Shown here: positions 10,937 through 21,768 of the stretch, piece after piece | Numbering within the stretch: the stretch's first letter is position 1 | How the letters are laid out: each line of letters starts with the position of its first letter | DNA from: Diadema setosum | Lineage: Eukaryota; Echinodermata; Echinoidea; Diadematoida; Diadematidae | Direction of reading: 5' to 3' | NCBI RefSeq assembly: GCF_964275005.1 | Contig: NC_092702.1 | Coordinates: 36,340,316-36,404,315, forward strand | DNA length: 64,000 nt | Made by a program: the position numbers and the translations under genes | Notes under the pieces: generated by a model | Databases searched by the model: none | Told to the model about the DNA's origin: nothing | Seen by the model: the letters and a program-made list of their open reading frames with translations, nothing else

Positions 10937-12077
10937 TATGCCTCCGCCACGAAGTAGTGCCGGAGGCATTATGTTTTCGGGTTGTCCGTCCGTCCGTCCG
11001 TCCGTCCGTAATGAATTTTGTGGACAGCATAACTAAAAAACCTTTTGAGGTATCCTAATGAAACTTGGCATGTATTTGTATTAGGGGGTGAAGTTGTGCC
11101 TATCAACTTTTGGGTGCACATGCTCAAAGTCAAAGGTCAAATGCTTAAAATTTCACTATTTCCCCAAAATCTATGCAATGCTTGAAGATATTTTCTTGAA
11201 ACTTACGTTATACATGTATTACCCAATTAAGATTCTTTGGTGAAAGTTTGGGGTCATGAGATCAAAGGACAAAGGTCAAAAGGTCAAGTAAAAATGTAAA
11301 AATTTCACTTTTTTCTCTGTGTCTTGGAAATTGTTCAAGGTATCTTCATGGAACATAGTATATATGCACGTACTGACTTACCGGCAGTGATTATCTAGGG
11401 AATTTGGGGTTCATGGGGTCAAAGGTCAGGGGTCAAAGGTCAAGTGTAACACTTCAAAATTTTACTATCTCCATCATGTTTATGCAATGCCAGTAGGATT
11501 ATTTTTTTTTTTTACTTGGTGTATGCATGTATAACCCAATAGAGTTTCTCTGGGGAGGTGGTTTTTCTTTTTTTTTTTTGCCAAAAAGTCAAAAGTCAAA
11601 AGGTCAAAGATCAAGTGCAAGTGCTGAACTTACTTCTTCCTCCATATCTCGGAAGTGGCTCAAGTTATCTTGAAACTTAGTACATATTTATGCATGTCCT
11701 GCCTGACAGTGATTCTCTTATGAATTTTAGGGTCAAAGGCCAGATAAAAATGGTAAGAATTTACTATTCAATACAGAAATTTCACTTTTTCTCCATACCT
11801 TGAAATTTACTCATTGCATATCTGATAGATGATAAACTTATGAAAGGGTCAAAGTCAAGTTGAAGTCCTTAAATCCCCAAATACATGCTCTCCTATTCAT
11901 CCAATTAAACGTAGGTCAAGGAAGGTGAACATTCAACACATTTGTGACTAACATGTCATTTTAATATTTTGTCAATTTTGTGAAGATGTAATCACACATT
12001 GTCCACGTGTATAGACCTATTAGGAGAATCATGCATTATGGCGGAGGCATACCTGTCGCCATAGCGACATTTCTAGT
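10937..12077 (+). mobile_element. HINE-like rolling-circle element, GCCTCCGCC family, copy B
   Basis: The best-preserved copy. It opens with ATGCCTCCGCC and a hairpin to GCCGGAGGCAT, then (GTCC)5. Subterminal inverted repeat ATGCCTCCGCC / GGCGGAGGCAT joins the ends, and the 3' end is GTCGC-cata-GCGAC, ATTT, CTAG, TT. T-runs flank both ends, fitting T/T insertion. It starts about 285 bp after the filamin-NHL stop, so that gene sits between two copies in the same orientation. Confidence 0.8.
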
Positions 12078-13007
12078 TGTTTTTGTTTTTCATGGAGCTC
12101 AGCTGTTTTCTTGGGAGTTAATTTTGTTTGTAAACAATGCATGGCACTGTAATTCTCATTTCTGAATAATACATTCATGTATAAAATCCTACCATTTTGA
12201 TTTCTATGTCAGATTTGCCGCATGTTCTCTCCGTCTCATAAAGAGGTTGCTGTCTATCTTTGTATAGTTAAGGCATTATAGGGAATGCGGCTGCACTTGT
12301 TAACCTGTACACATTGCTTGTGACAATTTTGATGGAAAAACTTATTATTTTGCTGCGTACATTAGCATTCGTTATTATGTGTAGGGTGTAGTGTGTGCTT
12401 ACGTTTGCTGACGAATTAATGAATGATTTTGAATTGTTAAGAGTATTTCCAGTAAACAGTACAAAATAGTAACTCGCCTTATAATCACGATGTCTAAACG
12501 AACTTTCAAAGCTATTTTTGCTGTATAGCTGGTGTTTTTATTAGCTTTCCTGTTTTAAGCAGCTGAAATGAATTCATGCCTGATCGTTGTGGTTATTTTG
12601 CTTTTCATGATATCCAATATCACGATTTAATTTCCGGAGCTTTTCTGTAGATTTAAGCTAGTAGAGGGTCAGAGCTCGAAGAACTCGTTGTTAGGATGAA
12701 GAAGAAATCGAAATAGGATTAGTTTTGAAAGGCAGTGGAATTGAACATTATTTCAGTTTGGGCGTTGGCTCCGAGGAATGCTGTGCGTATAGTTAGTGGG
12801 GATTTTGGAGTCTCAGAGAGCGAATGAACACCGTTAGTGCTTTATGCGTATTACAATAAGTTAAAACTAATTGTTCCACAGTTTTGCAAGTACAATATTT
12901 TGCATGTACTTCATGTTATTACACATGAAAACATAATTACTCGTTCATCTCCGACCTATATAATAGTATAGGCAGGTGTCATTTTTTAGAACTCACAAGT
13001 CACATTC
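12078..13007. other. Intergenic, nothing recognised
   Basis: AT-rich sequence with no open frame or repeat I can name. Confidence 0.4.
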
Positions 13008-13373
13008 CAGAAGCGGATCTAGAGGGGGGGGGGGGGGGGTTGGAGTGGTTGCACCCCCCCCCCCCCCAAAAAAAAAAAAAAAAAAAATCCGGGGACCACC
13101 TTTTTTTTTAATCTTATCTTTTTTTTAACTTGTAATTTTATTTTTTTTTTTCTATTTATGGCAATGACCTCTATACCGAAAATAGTGGTGTTTTAGATGC
13201 AAGAAAACGCCATTTTCACACACAGATTTTCAAAAATTCTCCCTACTGTGGGAGGGGGACACCCCCCTCCCCCCCCCCCCCCCTCGCTCGCTCTGCTCGC
13301 TCGGGCTCGGTCGCTACGCTCCCTCGCATACCGCCCCAACCCCCTCCTTTATAAAAAGCTAGATCCGCCCCTG
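13008..13373. mobile_element. CAGGGGCGGATC-family MITE, copy 1 (366 bp)
   Basis: The left end CAGAAGCGGATCTAG matches the inverted right end CTAGATCCGCCCCTG. A 5-bp direct repeat CATTC flanks it (13003-13007 and 13374-13378). The inside is long G, C, A and T runs and C-rich sequence. CAGGG-type ends recall hAT elements, some lineages of which make 5-bp duplications; the superfamily is an inference. Confidence 0.75.
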
Positions 13374-13378
13374 CATTC

Positions 13379-14068
13379 CATGCTTTCACGTGGCAGTGGT
13401 TAACACTGAGTTTGAGAAGGGGCGATTATTCTTTGTTATGATATGAAGAACATAATTTGCTAATTTATGGAACGTTCTCTTTCTGTTTTGAAGTATTTAA
13501 CAGTCTGAGCTATATATGACTATAACGCATGTAAATAGTGTATGGTATTAGTGATGTGCTCAAACCACAAAATAATTTGTGTTCGTTATTATAAGGCAGT
13601 ATAGGCCTACCTATAGCATGGATATCTCGTTGACATGGAGACATTATAGCTGGTAACCTGGGCCCCGTTTCATAAAACTTGTTATCAAGGACATACAAAT
13701 GCCACATAATATCTATGACAAATTTACTTTCAGCCAATCAGATGCAAGGAGGCGTTTCCTGAAGACTAGCAGAGTCTCTAGAGAGTTGCTGGCATGCAAA
13801 TAGATTTTCTTTTTCTTTACCGAGACGTCTCTTTCTCCGAGACGTCTCCGCAACTGATGGCAAGACGTCTCGGAGAAGTCTCGGCGACGCGCGACGTTCT
13901 CTCGACTTCCGGGCAAAAAAAGGTTGTAACGCTAACCGTGTTTGGAGACGTACAGCCGCCTTTTTGATGGTAGCGTAAGCTTTTTTTTTTTTTTTTTCTG
14001 TAGTCTTTCGAGTCGCGTCGACGTCTCTTCCAGTGAGATACTATAGCCCTTTGGAGAGGCTTTTTTTT
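13379..14068. repeat. Intergenic with a GACGTC hairpin repeat
   Basis: The stretch from about 13660 begins with CCCCGTTTCATAAAACTTG, a sequence style common in marine invertebrate repeats. It contains a perfect 14-bp stem: TCTCCGAGACGTCT at 13834-13847 pairing with AGACGTCTCGGAGA at 13863-13876, plus further GACGTCTC copies nearby (to about 14030). It looks like the core of another foldback element whose ends I could not fix. No gene. Confidence 0.4.
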
Positions 14069-15094
14069 TAGCTCACCTGAGCCAAAGGCTCAAGTGAGCT
14101 ATATTGCGATCGCCCTTCGTCATGCGTCGTGCGTAAACTTTTTACATTTTCATCTTCTCCTTTAAAACACCAAGACCGATTTTCATCAAACTTGGCAGGT
14201 AGCATCCCTAGGGGGTTAGGAACTCAATTTGTTAAAATGGGCACCATGCCCCACCCAGGGGGCCCCCAGGGGGCCCAAACCCCCCAAAATTAAGGAATCT
14301 GTAAAAATCTTCTTCTCTAGAACCAGAAGTGATAGAGCTAAGTTAATACTATGAGTTAGTACATTGATGACTGTAGTTTCAAGTTTGTTCATGGCAGAAT
14401 CAGGGGTGCCCCCCTTGGGACCCAGGGGAGGGGTGTGGGGAGGGGTCCTAATGGGGCCTAAATTGTACATTTTCATTTTCTTCTTGAGAACCCCATGACC
14501 CATTTTCACCAAACTTGGCAGGTAGCATCCCTAGGGGGTTAGGATCTCAATTTGTTAAAATGGGCACCATGCCCCGCCCAGGGGGCCCCAAGGGAGCCCA
14601 AACCCTCCCAAATGAAGGAATCTTTTAAAATCTTCTCTAGAATCAGAAGTTATAGAGCTAAGATGATACTATGAGTGAGTACTTTAATGACTGTAGTTTC
14701 AAGTTTGTTCGTAGCAGATCCAGGGGTGCCCCTCTTGGGGGCAGGGGGGGGGGGTGGTTGGGAAGGTCCAAATGGGGGTCTGAATTGTACATATTCATCT
14801 TCTTCCTGAAAACCTCATGATGGATTTTTGTCAAATTTGGCAGGTAGCATCCCTAGAGGGTCAGGATCTCAATTTATCAAAATGGGCACCATGCCCCATC
14901 CAGAGGACCCCAGGGGGCCCCAATCCCCCTAGATTAAGTAATCTTAAAAAATTTGGGCCCTTATTGTACATTTTCATCTTCTACTTGAGAATGCCTGGTC
15001 AAATTTTAGTAGAGCTGTGAATAATTTAGATAAGTGACTGCGTGAAAGGTGAACTTGCGATACTCAGGTGAGCGCTAGACCCGCGGGTCTCTTG
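14069..15094 (+). mobile_element. HINE-like rolling-circle element, CTCACCTGAG family
   Basis: The 5' end is a 14-bp stem with one mismatch (AGCTCACCTGAGCC at 14070-14083, GGCTCAAGTGAGCT at 14087-14100). The subterminal inverted partner CTCAGGTGAGC lies at about 15063. The 3' end is the perfect palindrome AGACCCGCGGGTCT (15077-15090) followed by CTTG and a T-run. The body is tandem units. Same architecture as the 1432, 10937 and 53798 elements but unrelated in sequence. Confidence 0.65.
14140..14990 (+). repeat. Tandem ~322-bp units (about 2.7 copies) inside the CTCACCTGAG element
   Basis: GGCAGGTAGCATCCCTAG recurs at about 14194, 14517 and 14839 (spacing 323 and 322 bp). Each is followed by AAAATGGGCACCATGCCCC and a G/C-run segment. 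The third unit is shortened. Open frames here are by-products of the unit. Confidence 0.8.
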
Positions 15095-16007
15095 TTTTAT
15101 GAAGAGGTATACAGAGGTATATGATTGCATGTTTCATAAATTGGCTGAATTCAACGCCATCTTGGTGATCTGAAGTATTCGTTGATGATGGTACGTGGGA
15201 CTCAGTGTTAGTAAGATGTAATGATTGCATGTCAGAAATGGCGTGTCATGTATGCATATTCAAATGGTACTGGCCGAAATCTGTACTACTTTATGATATA
15301 GACATTGTTTGTGTGTGTGTATGAATCCAGTGTATGAATCCAGTAGATTCCAAGAATTTTTCTTATTATTTTTATGTCCGATTTTATTGGAACTTACACG
15401 GTTTGCTATTGCATTTCCTCTGCATATGTAGAGTCACAATGAACAAAAGTGGTTGTACTCGATACTCTGCCGATATGAATATCTCACGTGGTCGATTACC
15501 AATCATTATGACATCATACAACTGTAGTAGGTCCTGGTATTGTTGTGTTATATCCACTTGCGGGACACCTGTTCATCTTGTTATGTGACTGATGTAGAAT
15601 ACCATACACGGCTTCTTCATGCATGCTGCATATAGATGCTGTTGACTCAAATGCTATTTGTTCGGTACTCTTGTTAAAGTCAGTGCGTAGAATAAAGTTA
15701 TAAAAACGCTACTTCTGCTGCATCACATCGTACTGAATTTCATCTTTTGTTGTTGTTTTTTTAGTTCATCACCAGTGCCAGTGAGAAGTGGAAGAGTTCA
15801 AAGTTGGTGCAAAGTGGAGCGTAATGAGTATGGGGAAAGTGCGTGATATGGGAGAAAAGCAATTATAGTCGCTTATCACTATCGACATTTGGTACAATCT
15901 TCTTATCGTCACGATCAGTTACATGCATTGTGCAAGTGGCTTGCATCTTAGTTGTGATAGTGGTATAACTGTATGAAGATTTACATGAGCTAACAACCTA
16001 TGATAGT
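15095..16007. other. Intergenic, nothing recognised
   Basis: A short GT-run near 15308-15320. No gene or delimited repeat. Confidence 0.4.
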
Positions 16008-16400
16008 TTAAAGGGATCGTACAGTTTTGGTTGAGACCTAATTTCAGGTTCCTAACATTTTTTTTTTTTTTTTGGTGAGATTAGAAACCTATTATGAAAG
16101 AGCATGTAATTCTTTGAGGAATTCAACGTTTATTTTATGAAAATTGGTTTTGAAATGGCTGAGATATCCCAAAAAGAGCGATTCTAGTAAAGTGTGGGAC
16201 CCACACTAACTCTTTATTACTATCGCTTTGTTTGTTTTTGGATGTTTCAGTCATTCCAAACCTGATTTTCATCAAATATTAAACTTTGAATTCCTCTTAA
16301 AATGGTATGCTCTGTACTATATCATAAGTTTTTTCTTGGTATCTCGCAAAAAGTTAAAAGCCCAATTCTCATCTCCACTAATACTGTACCATCCCTTTAA
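16008..16400. mobile_element. TTAA-flanked foldback MITE, copy 3
   Basis: 393 bp between TTAA (16008-16011) and TTAA (16397-16400). Ends AGGGATCGTACAG and CTGTACCATCCCT. Highly similar to the copy at 4249 along its length, with extra bases in the T-run. Confidence 0.75.
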
Positions 16401-16490
16401 TGTGCGATTATCATTGTTACGAACTCTCAATAGGCAATATACATTCCATAACAATCTGATAATCCAAGCTCTCTGTCTGTCTTTTCTCCC

Positions 16491-16500
<10 letters not shown>

Positions 16501-16530
<30 letters not shown>

Positions 16531-16543
16531 CTCTCTCTCTCTC
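16501..16543. repeat. (CA)n(CT)n microsatellite
   Basis: About 14 CA units followed by about 7 CT units. Confidence 0.9.
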
Positions 16544-16550
16544 TAAATTC

Positions 16551-16711
16551 CGTAGATTGAAAGTCAATCTAATAGATTGTATTTAGGGACCAATCCAAAA
16601 TTGGATTAAAAGTTTCAATCGAATAAAATTGAATTCTAACTCTATTAGATGAAACTTCAATCCAACTTTTGGATTGGTCCCTGACGACAATCTATTTCAA
16701 TCTAAACAGTT
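16551..16711. repeat. Foldback MITE with GGACCAATCC arms
   Basis: AGGGACCAATCCAAAA on the left pairs with TTTTGGATTGGTCCCT on the right, and the pairing continues inward (AGTTTCAATC / GATGAAACTT) and outward (TAGATTG blocks). A target duplication was not established. Confidence 0.6.
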
Positions 16712-17042
16712 TAGAGTGTTGTACACCTAAACACGGGTCTCGCACATTTTTTGTTGTTTCCTTTTAGAGGTTAATCTGCCAGAGTCTAAAAGGTCTTTTT
16801 TTTTGCGGTACGTGATCCAGCACCGCATGAATGGTGAAAAACTTAAGATTATAAGAAATGAAAGCTTCACTCTATTGTAGAGGGCACTGAATCTGAATAA
16901 TATGAATAATGCAAATCTTACATCTTTTAGGGTTTTGCAATGTAGCCACCAAAATGGAAACTGGAAATTCCATCGTAATCATATATTAGTGAAAAATGTT
17001 ACGTTATATCGAAGATGCTCATTAAAAACCCGCATAATGGAT
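16712..17042. other. Intergenic, possibly an old repeat split by the SINE
   Basis: GCCACCAAAATGG-type sequence at about 16944 resembles GCCACCGAAATGG at about 17453 on the other side of the SINE, so the SINE may have landed in an older repeat. No gene. Confidence 0.3.
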
Positions 17043-17421
17043 GATGTTTGTTTGTTTGTTGATTTTTTCATTTTTTTTCCATCTGAGAAGATGGCTAGAC
17101 AACCCACAATCAGCTGTACACTATTCTGGTCTTCCATGGGGTCCAGTATGCAGTTAGATGCGAGGCGAATTTACCGGGTTGCAACCTGCTCTTTCCGATG
17201 CCGAATGATATGTAACAGTCATGTAGCAGGATCTTTGAGGTGCATGTGTGACTCTCGCACACGGGACCTCCATGACTGTAAATGTCCTATCTGAGGGAGC
17301 AGAGGGACAGAGTGTTTTTGTCTCGTACAGGGGGTGGTAAGTATATGAGACTCGAGAATCCAACCTGGGTCCTTTATTGGATCTAAAGGCAGACGAGCTA
17401 ACGACTGAGCTAAATCATCAC
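17043..17421 (-). mobile_element. tRNA-derived SINE
   Basis: Read on the minus strand it opens with a tRNA-like head. An A-box-like TAGCTCAGTCGT (17401-17412) is followed 47 nt later by a B-box-like GGTTGGATTCT (17355-17365), the spacing of an internal RNA polymerase III promoter. About 270 bp of unrelated body follow, ending in an A-rich (CAAA)n tail at about 17045-17080. The tRNA itself is not intact (no clean cloverleaf seen), so this is a SINE and not a tRNA gene. Direct repeats were not found. Confidence 0.65.
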
Positions 17422-17818
17422 CCTTTAAATGGTTTTGAGATTTTAGAGGTGGCCACCGAAATGGTCGCCAAAAATGGCAACCAATATTAAAAATTCTTGT
17501 GTGTATTTCCGTATAAATGGAGAAAATTGCCAAAATGGCAGTAAATCCAATTTCGAGGGGGCTGAATCCGAAACTGGATGAATACACCCTTGCATGCATC
17601 CTGAGGATTTTTTGAAGTGCGTTCAAAATAGCTGCCAAAATCAAATGTTCCCACTTTAATTGGTGAAAACTTGTGCTCAGTATAGTGATTGGGACATTGA
17701 ACCCATGCAGGATGAAAACCTCTTATTCGTATTTTTATGACAGTAGTGTATTTCGCTTTATCGAAATTTTAGAGGCCTAGCCGAACAGTAAAGTATAGGG
17801 GCTAGAGGCCCTATAGAG
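17422..17818. other. Intergenic, possibly old repeat
   Basis: Contains repeated CACCGAAATGG / GCCAAAATGGC motifs at about 17453-17545. No gene. Confidence 0.3.
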
Positions 17819-17889
17819 CAAGGGCGGATCCAAGAATTCCGTAAATCCAGGGAGCTGAGGGGGCGTCCGGTGCCCCCCATCCGCCACTG
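17819..17889. mobile_element. CAGGGGCGGATC-family MITE, internally deleted copy
   Basis: Starts CAAGGGCGGATCC and ends CCGCCACTG, only 71 bp, 19 bp before a fuller copy. No clean target duplication. Confidence 0.5.
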
Positions 17890-17908
17890 GCAATTAACAC
17901 TGTAGATG

Positions 17909-18070
17909 CAATGGCGGATCCAGAGGGGACGCACCGGGCGCGCGCCCCCTCTTTATACTTTGTTAAAACAAAAGAAATAAAAAGAAAAAAAGGGGGGGGG
18001 GGCTCGCTTGCGTCCCCCTTTAATTTTAGAAAGGCGCCTCCCCTTTACGGAATTCCTGGATCCGCCCCTG
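17909..18070. mobile_element. CAGGGGCGGATC-family MITE, copy 2 (162 bp)
   Basis: Left end CAATGGCGGATCCAG, right end CTGGATCCGCCCCTG, flanked by a TAGATG direct repeat (17903-17908 and 18071-18076). Interior is purine-rich with a G-run. Confidence 0.75.
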
Positions 18071-18334
18071 TAGATGGTTAATTTGGGACCCGAGTTTTAT
18101 TTTGTTTTAACGAGAATTTCGTTATAACCGAGTTCTTTATAGCGGGAGGGCGCTGTAGGCATTTTAGTTGAACGAAAAATCAGCCAACAGCTTTACCCAA
18201 CCGCTACGTTGATATGATCTTTACTCGTAGACATGATCCCATGCAAACGCATCCGCAGCATGCCTCATACGATGTTTCAGGCGTGTTGAAATGATTGGAA
18301 ATAACATCCTCTCTCGAGATGAGAGTATAACATC

Positions 18335-18384
<50 letters not shown>

Positions 18385-19388
18385 GTGTGTGTGTAATAAT
18401 TTATTATGCAAAAACAAACGAACAAAAACATGGAATACTACATTTATATTACACTTTTAGATTTTTCAAGACGGATAAATGGAATCCCAATTGAAATAGA
18501 GTTATTTTTTTTTTTTCCATTAGGGATGCTGTAATTTACACATCATGCAAATTCCACTAATTATCCGCGCTGGATTTTGGGAGACTTTTATCATGGCGTT
18601 CAGGAGACCACATAGGCTTGCACGGCAATGGAATTCCTGCCTGCTTTTTACTAGGTCACAAGAGAGATTTCATAGTGACCAGACAATGAACTGATCATCA
18701 GTCGCTCGTAAGTTATTCGTAACTTTACGAACAGCTTTATGAAGCAGGGCCTGCAGAACTGATCACTCAGGATAGGGTGTTTCACGAAGAATTAAGTCGA
18801 ACTTAGAAGTTAGTTAAGATCGGCTTAAACTTATGGTATGCTGTTGGCTTCTCTTTTCAGTTTTATCTAATGTTTTCAGAATCCACTTCAAATTGTTATT
18901 AAAATTTACAGAAAAATCCTTTGTTCCTTACTTTATTGTGTTATTTAGTGCCTGTATGAAAAAGTCACCAAAATTTGCATTCCTATTTGAAAGTTAATAG
19001 AACTTTATGGAAGCTACACACAGCCTACCATAATCTTAAGTTGCTCTTAAATTCCTTGTGGTCATATATCACTAGCCGATAAAATGAATTTTAAATTGAC
19101 TCGAGGGGGGGGGGGGCGGTGGGGGTGCAATAAATTTGGTGTCAATTTTTTTGGTCTCTGGGGTGTGGTTGCTGCGCTTCTTGAGGGATTCCACTAGATA
19201 TTGTTCTATGGCTTTAATATGTTTGTAAATATATCTTAGTGAGTTGTTATATTACATGTCTTAACTTGCCTTTTCAGGGGTCTTATTATACAAGCTTGCT
19301 TTTCTAAGACCCCTCCACTTTACATCTATAATGCATCTACATGCATTGTCAATTTATATTCAAATATTCTGCAAATTGTTTTAATCGC
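18071..19388. other. Intergenic with a long (TA)n
   Basis: An uninterrupted TA microsatellite spans about 18337-18383. CGTTATAACCGAG-type sequence at about 18118 resembles a MITE found in a UNG intron. A GGGGTCTTA / TAAGACCCC hairpin lies at about 19277-19314. No gene. Confidence 0.45.
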
Positions 19389-21104
19389 TACATTTATTTA
19401 ATATTGACTGGCCCTGAGGGAGGTACCAGAAAATATTGCCCAAACTGAAAGCATATTGCCCGAGTCGAAGACGAGGGCAATATGTTTTCAGTGAGGGCAA
19501 TATTTATCTGGTACCTCCCGAAAGAAAGGCCAGTCAATATCATAATTATTACCTATCCCCCTAGGTAAATAAAGAAAATATGTAAATACGGCTATACACT
19601 ATATATGATACAGATCAAGCCACATTTGACTACCTGTAGACCATCAACATGTTGAATAATTGCAAAATTGTTCATCAATGTATATCATTCAACTCCAACT
19701 TCAAAGATACATGTAGTTGTAACAGGCAAACTTCAAACTTCTGAACGTTCTTGCACTTTATTTTTACTTCTCTGTTAAAAGTTTGAGAGTTGTAAAACTG
19801 ATGGTCACTGTGCAATTACTGATCACAAATGGACTAGTCATTGCCTAGTGCTGCTGTAAGTAGTCGACCTTGTATGAGTTGATTTATCAGCGTTCTTCTG
19901 CGGTGCGTGTAACTGACACCCTGGACGTCCTGGAATGTTTTCTTTTCGTGGTCGATCGGTGGGGAGAGAGATTCCACTCTTTCTCTTCCCACCTCCCCAA
20001 ACCGGAAGATTGCACTGTTTGCACATACTGTTACTGTTACCATGGAGCTACCAAGCTCCATGCTGTTACGCAGCGACGTGGCGATTTGTGTACGGTGTGT
20101 GCAACCGACACGCAGCAACGTCGCGAACCCGGCAGAGGCGAACGAATATTGCTTGCTGACCTTTTAACCCTGCAAAATATCAACTGCTGACCTTTAACCC
20201 TGCAAAATATCAACTGCAATTGCCTCGCAAAACTACCTCGTATAGGTAATAATCAGCATTATTACCTATACGAGGGAGTTTTGCGAGGCAATTCCGGTTG
20301 ATATTTTGCAGGGTTAAAGGTCAGCAGTTGATATTTTGCAGGGTTAAAAGGTCAGCGGGCAATATGCTTTTCGCCACGTCGCTGCGGAACAGCAGGGAGG
20401 TGAGAGGAATCTCACCTCCCTGGGAACAGTAACATTGTGCAAACAGCGCAATCTGCCGGTTTGGGGAGGAGGGAAGAGAAAGAGTGGAATCTCTCTCCCC
20501 ACCTCCCTGCTCTAAACGTAAACATTCCGATCGACCACGAAAAGAAAACATTCCAGGACGTCCAGGGTGTCAGTTACACGCACCGCAGAAGAACGCTGAT
20601 AAATCAACTCATACAAGGTCGACCACATACAGCAGCACTAGGCAATGTGACTAGTCCATTTGTGATCAGTAATTGCACAGTGACCATCAGTTTTACAACT
20701 CTCAAACTTTTAAAAGAGAAGTAAAAATAAAGTGTAAGAACGTTCAGAAGTTTGAAGTTTGCCTGTTACAACTACATGTATCTTTGAAGTTGGAGTTGAA
20801 TGATATACACTGATGAACAATTTTGCAATTATTCAACATGTTGATGGTCTACAGGTAGTCAAATGTGGCTTGATCTGTATCATATATACTGTAGTGTATA
20901 GCCGTATTTACATATTTTCTTAATTTACCTAGGGGGATAGGTAATAATTATGATATTGACTGGCCTTTCTTTCGGGAGGTACCAGATAAATATTGCCCAA
21001 ACTGAAAACATATTGCCCTCGTCTTCGACTCGGGCAATATGCTTTCAGTTTGGGCAATATTTTCTGGTACCTCCCTCAGGGCCAGTCAATATTATATAAA
21101 TGTA
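19389..21104. mobile_element. 1.7-kb near-perfect palindrome (foldback element)
   Basis: Two inverted arms of about 850 bp meet at about 20250, where GTATAGGTAATAAT pairs with ATTATTACCTATAC. The outer ends read TACATTTAT and its complement. Each terminal about 130 bp is a smaller hairpin (ATTGACTGGCC ... GGCCAGTCAAT around GGGCAATAT motifs). Arms differ by a few indels and a diverged block at about 20030-20150 / 20355-20450, so they are not being fully homogenised. Frames read here (and their mirror images) are not genes. No transposase. No target duplication beyond the symmetric ends. Confidence 0.8.
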
Positions 21105-21768
21105 TTCCTTCTTACATATTATTGTTCTTATGTAATTTTTGTATTGTGGAAACTTTGAATAAACTTGTAAACTTGTAATTCTTTGTGGAACACTCCCAGC
21201 GCGAGCATCAAGATGCTTGATCTCGCATTTGGAGAATTCAATAAAACTGCACTTACAGTAGGTACAATGTACACCCACAAAAAGTACAACTTTCGCACTG
21301 GATCTTTTTTGGGGCATGCAGTGTGTGTAGCTCTAACCCGTTGAATGGTACGAGTCGTCCCTCCATCTAGCTAGTAGCGCGAGCGCGGAGGGGCATGCGT
21401 ACAACGCTACTACACTACACTGCACGTAAGTCTCAAAGGAAGAAACGTGTACAGTTGTACGCTATTAAAATTTAACTCGTTTATCGCAAGTTAAGGTGAC
21501 CAAGACTTCCAGATTCTTAGTTTCCTGTTGTGATAAAGTTTCACTAAGTTAGCAAGTGCTCTGTATAGTTTTCTCAATGTTACTTTGGACCAATCAAACA
21601 ACTCTCCCTTGTTTGGATTACAGAACAATAGTTCTGACGCTTCGTATCGTGTATGGGAATCACTCTCGCTTAGCGCTTCAACGTGAACTGCATCAGTAGC
21701 TCGCGAACGAACGGAGACGGGTGCGGTTGCTGAAATCGACCGAGGTTGGGCTTCTTCGTGCTACAATC
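21105..21768 (+). promoter_or_regulatory. 5' flank of the 414-aa gene
   Basis: Between the palindrome and the start codon. GC-richer, CpG-containing sequence at about 21355-21410 (GCGCGAGCGCGGAGGGG) is the likeliest promoter, and a CCAAT motif lies at about 21590. Transcription start is not determined. An in-frame TAG at 21697-21699 precedes the chosen start. Confidence 0.35.

Noticed and set aside
14140-14990. CRISPR-like regular repetition
   Set aside because: Units are over 300 bp, diverged and contiguous, without short identical repeats and unique spacers. Eukaryotic tandem units inside a transposon.
17345-17421. A genuine tRNA gene
   Set aside because: The A-box is good but the B-box is degraded and arms do not close; the sequence continues into a SINE body and (CAAA)n tail.
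19834-20724. Several 60-106-codon open frames on both strands
   Set aside because: They mirror each other across the palindrome and have no family resemblance; they follow from the inverted repeat.
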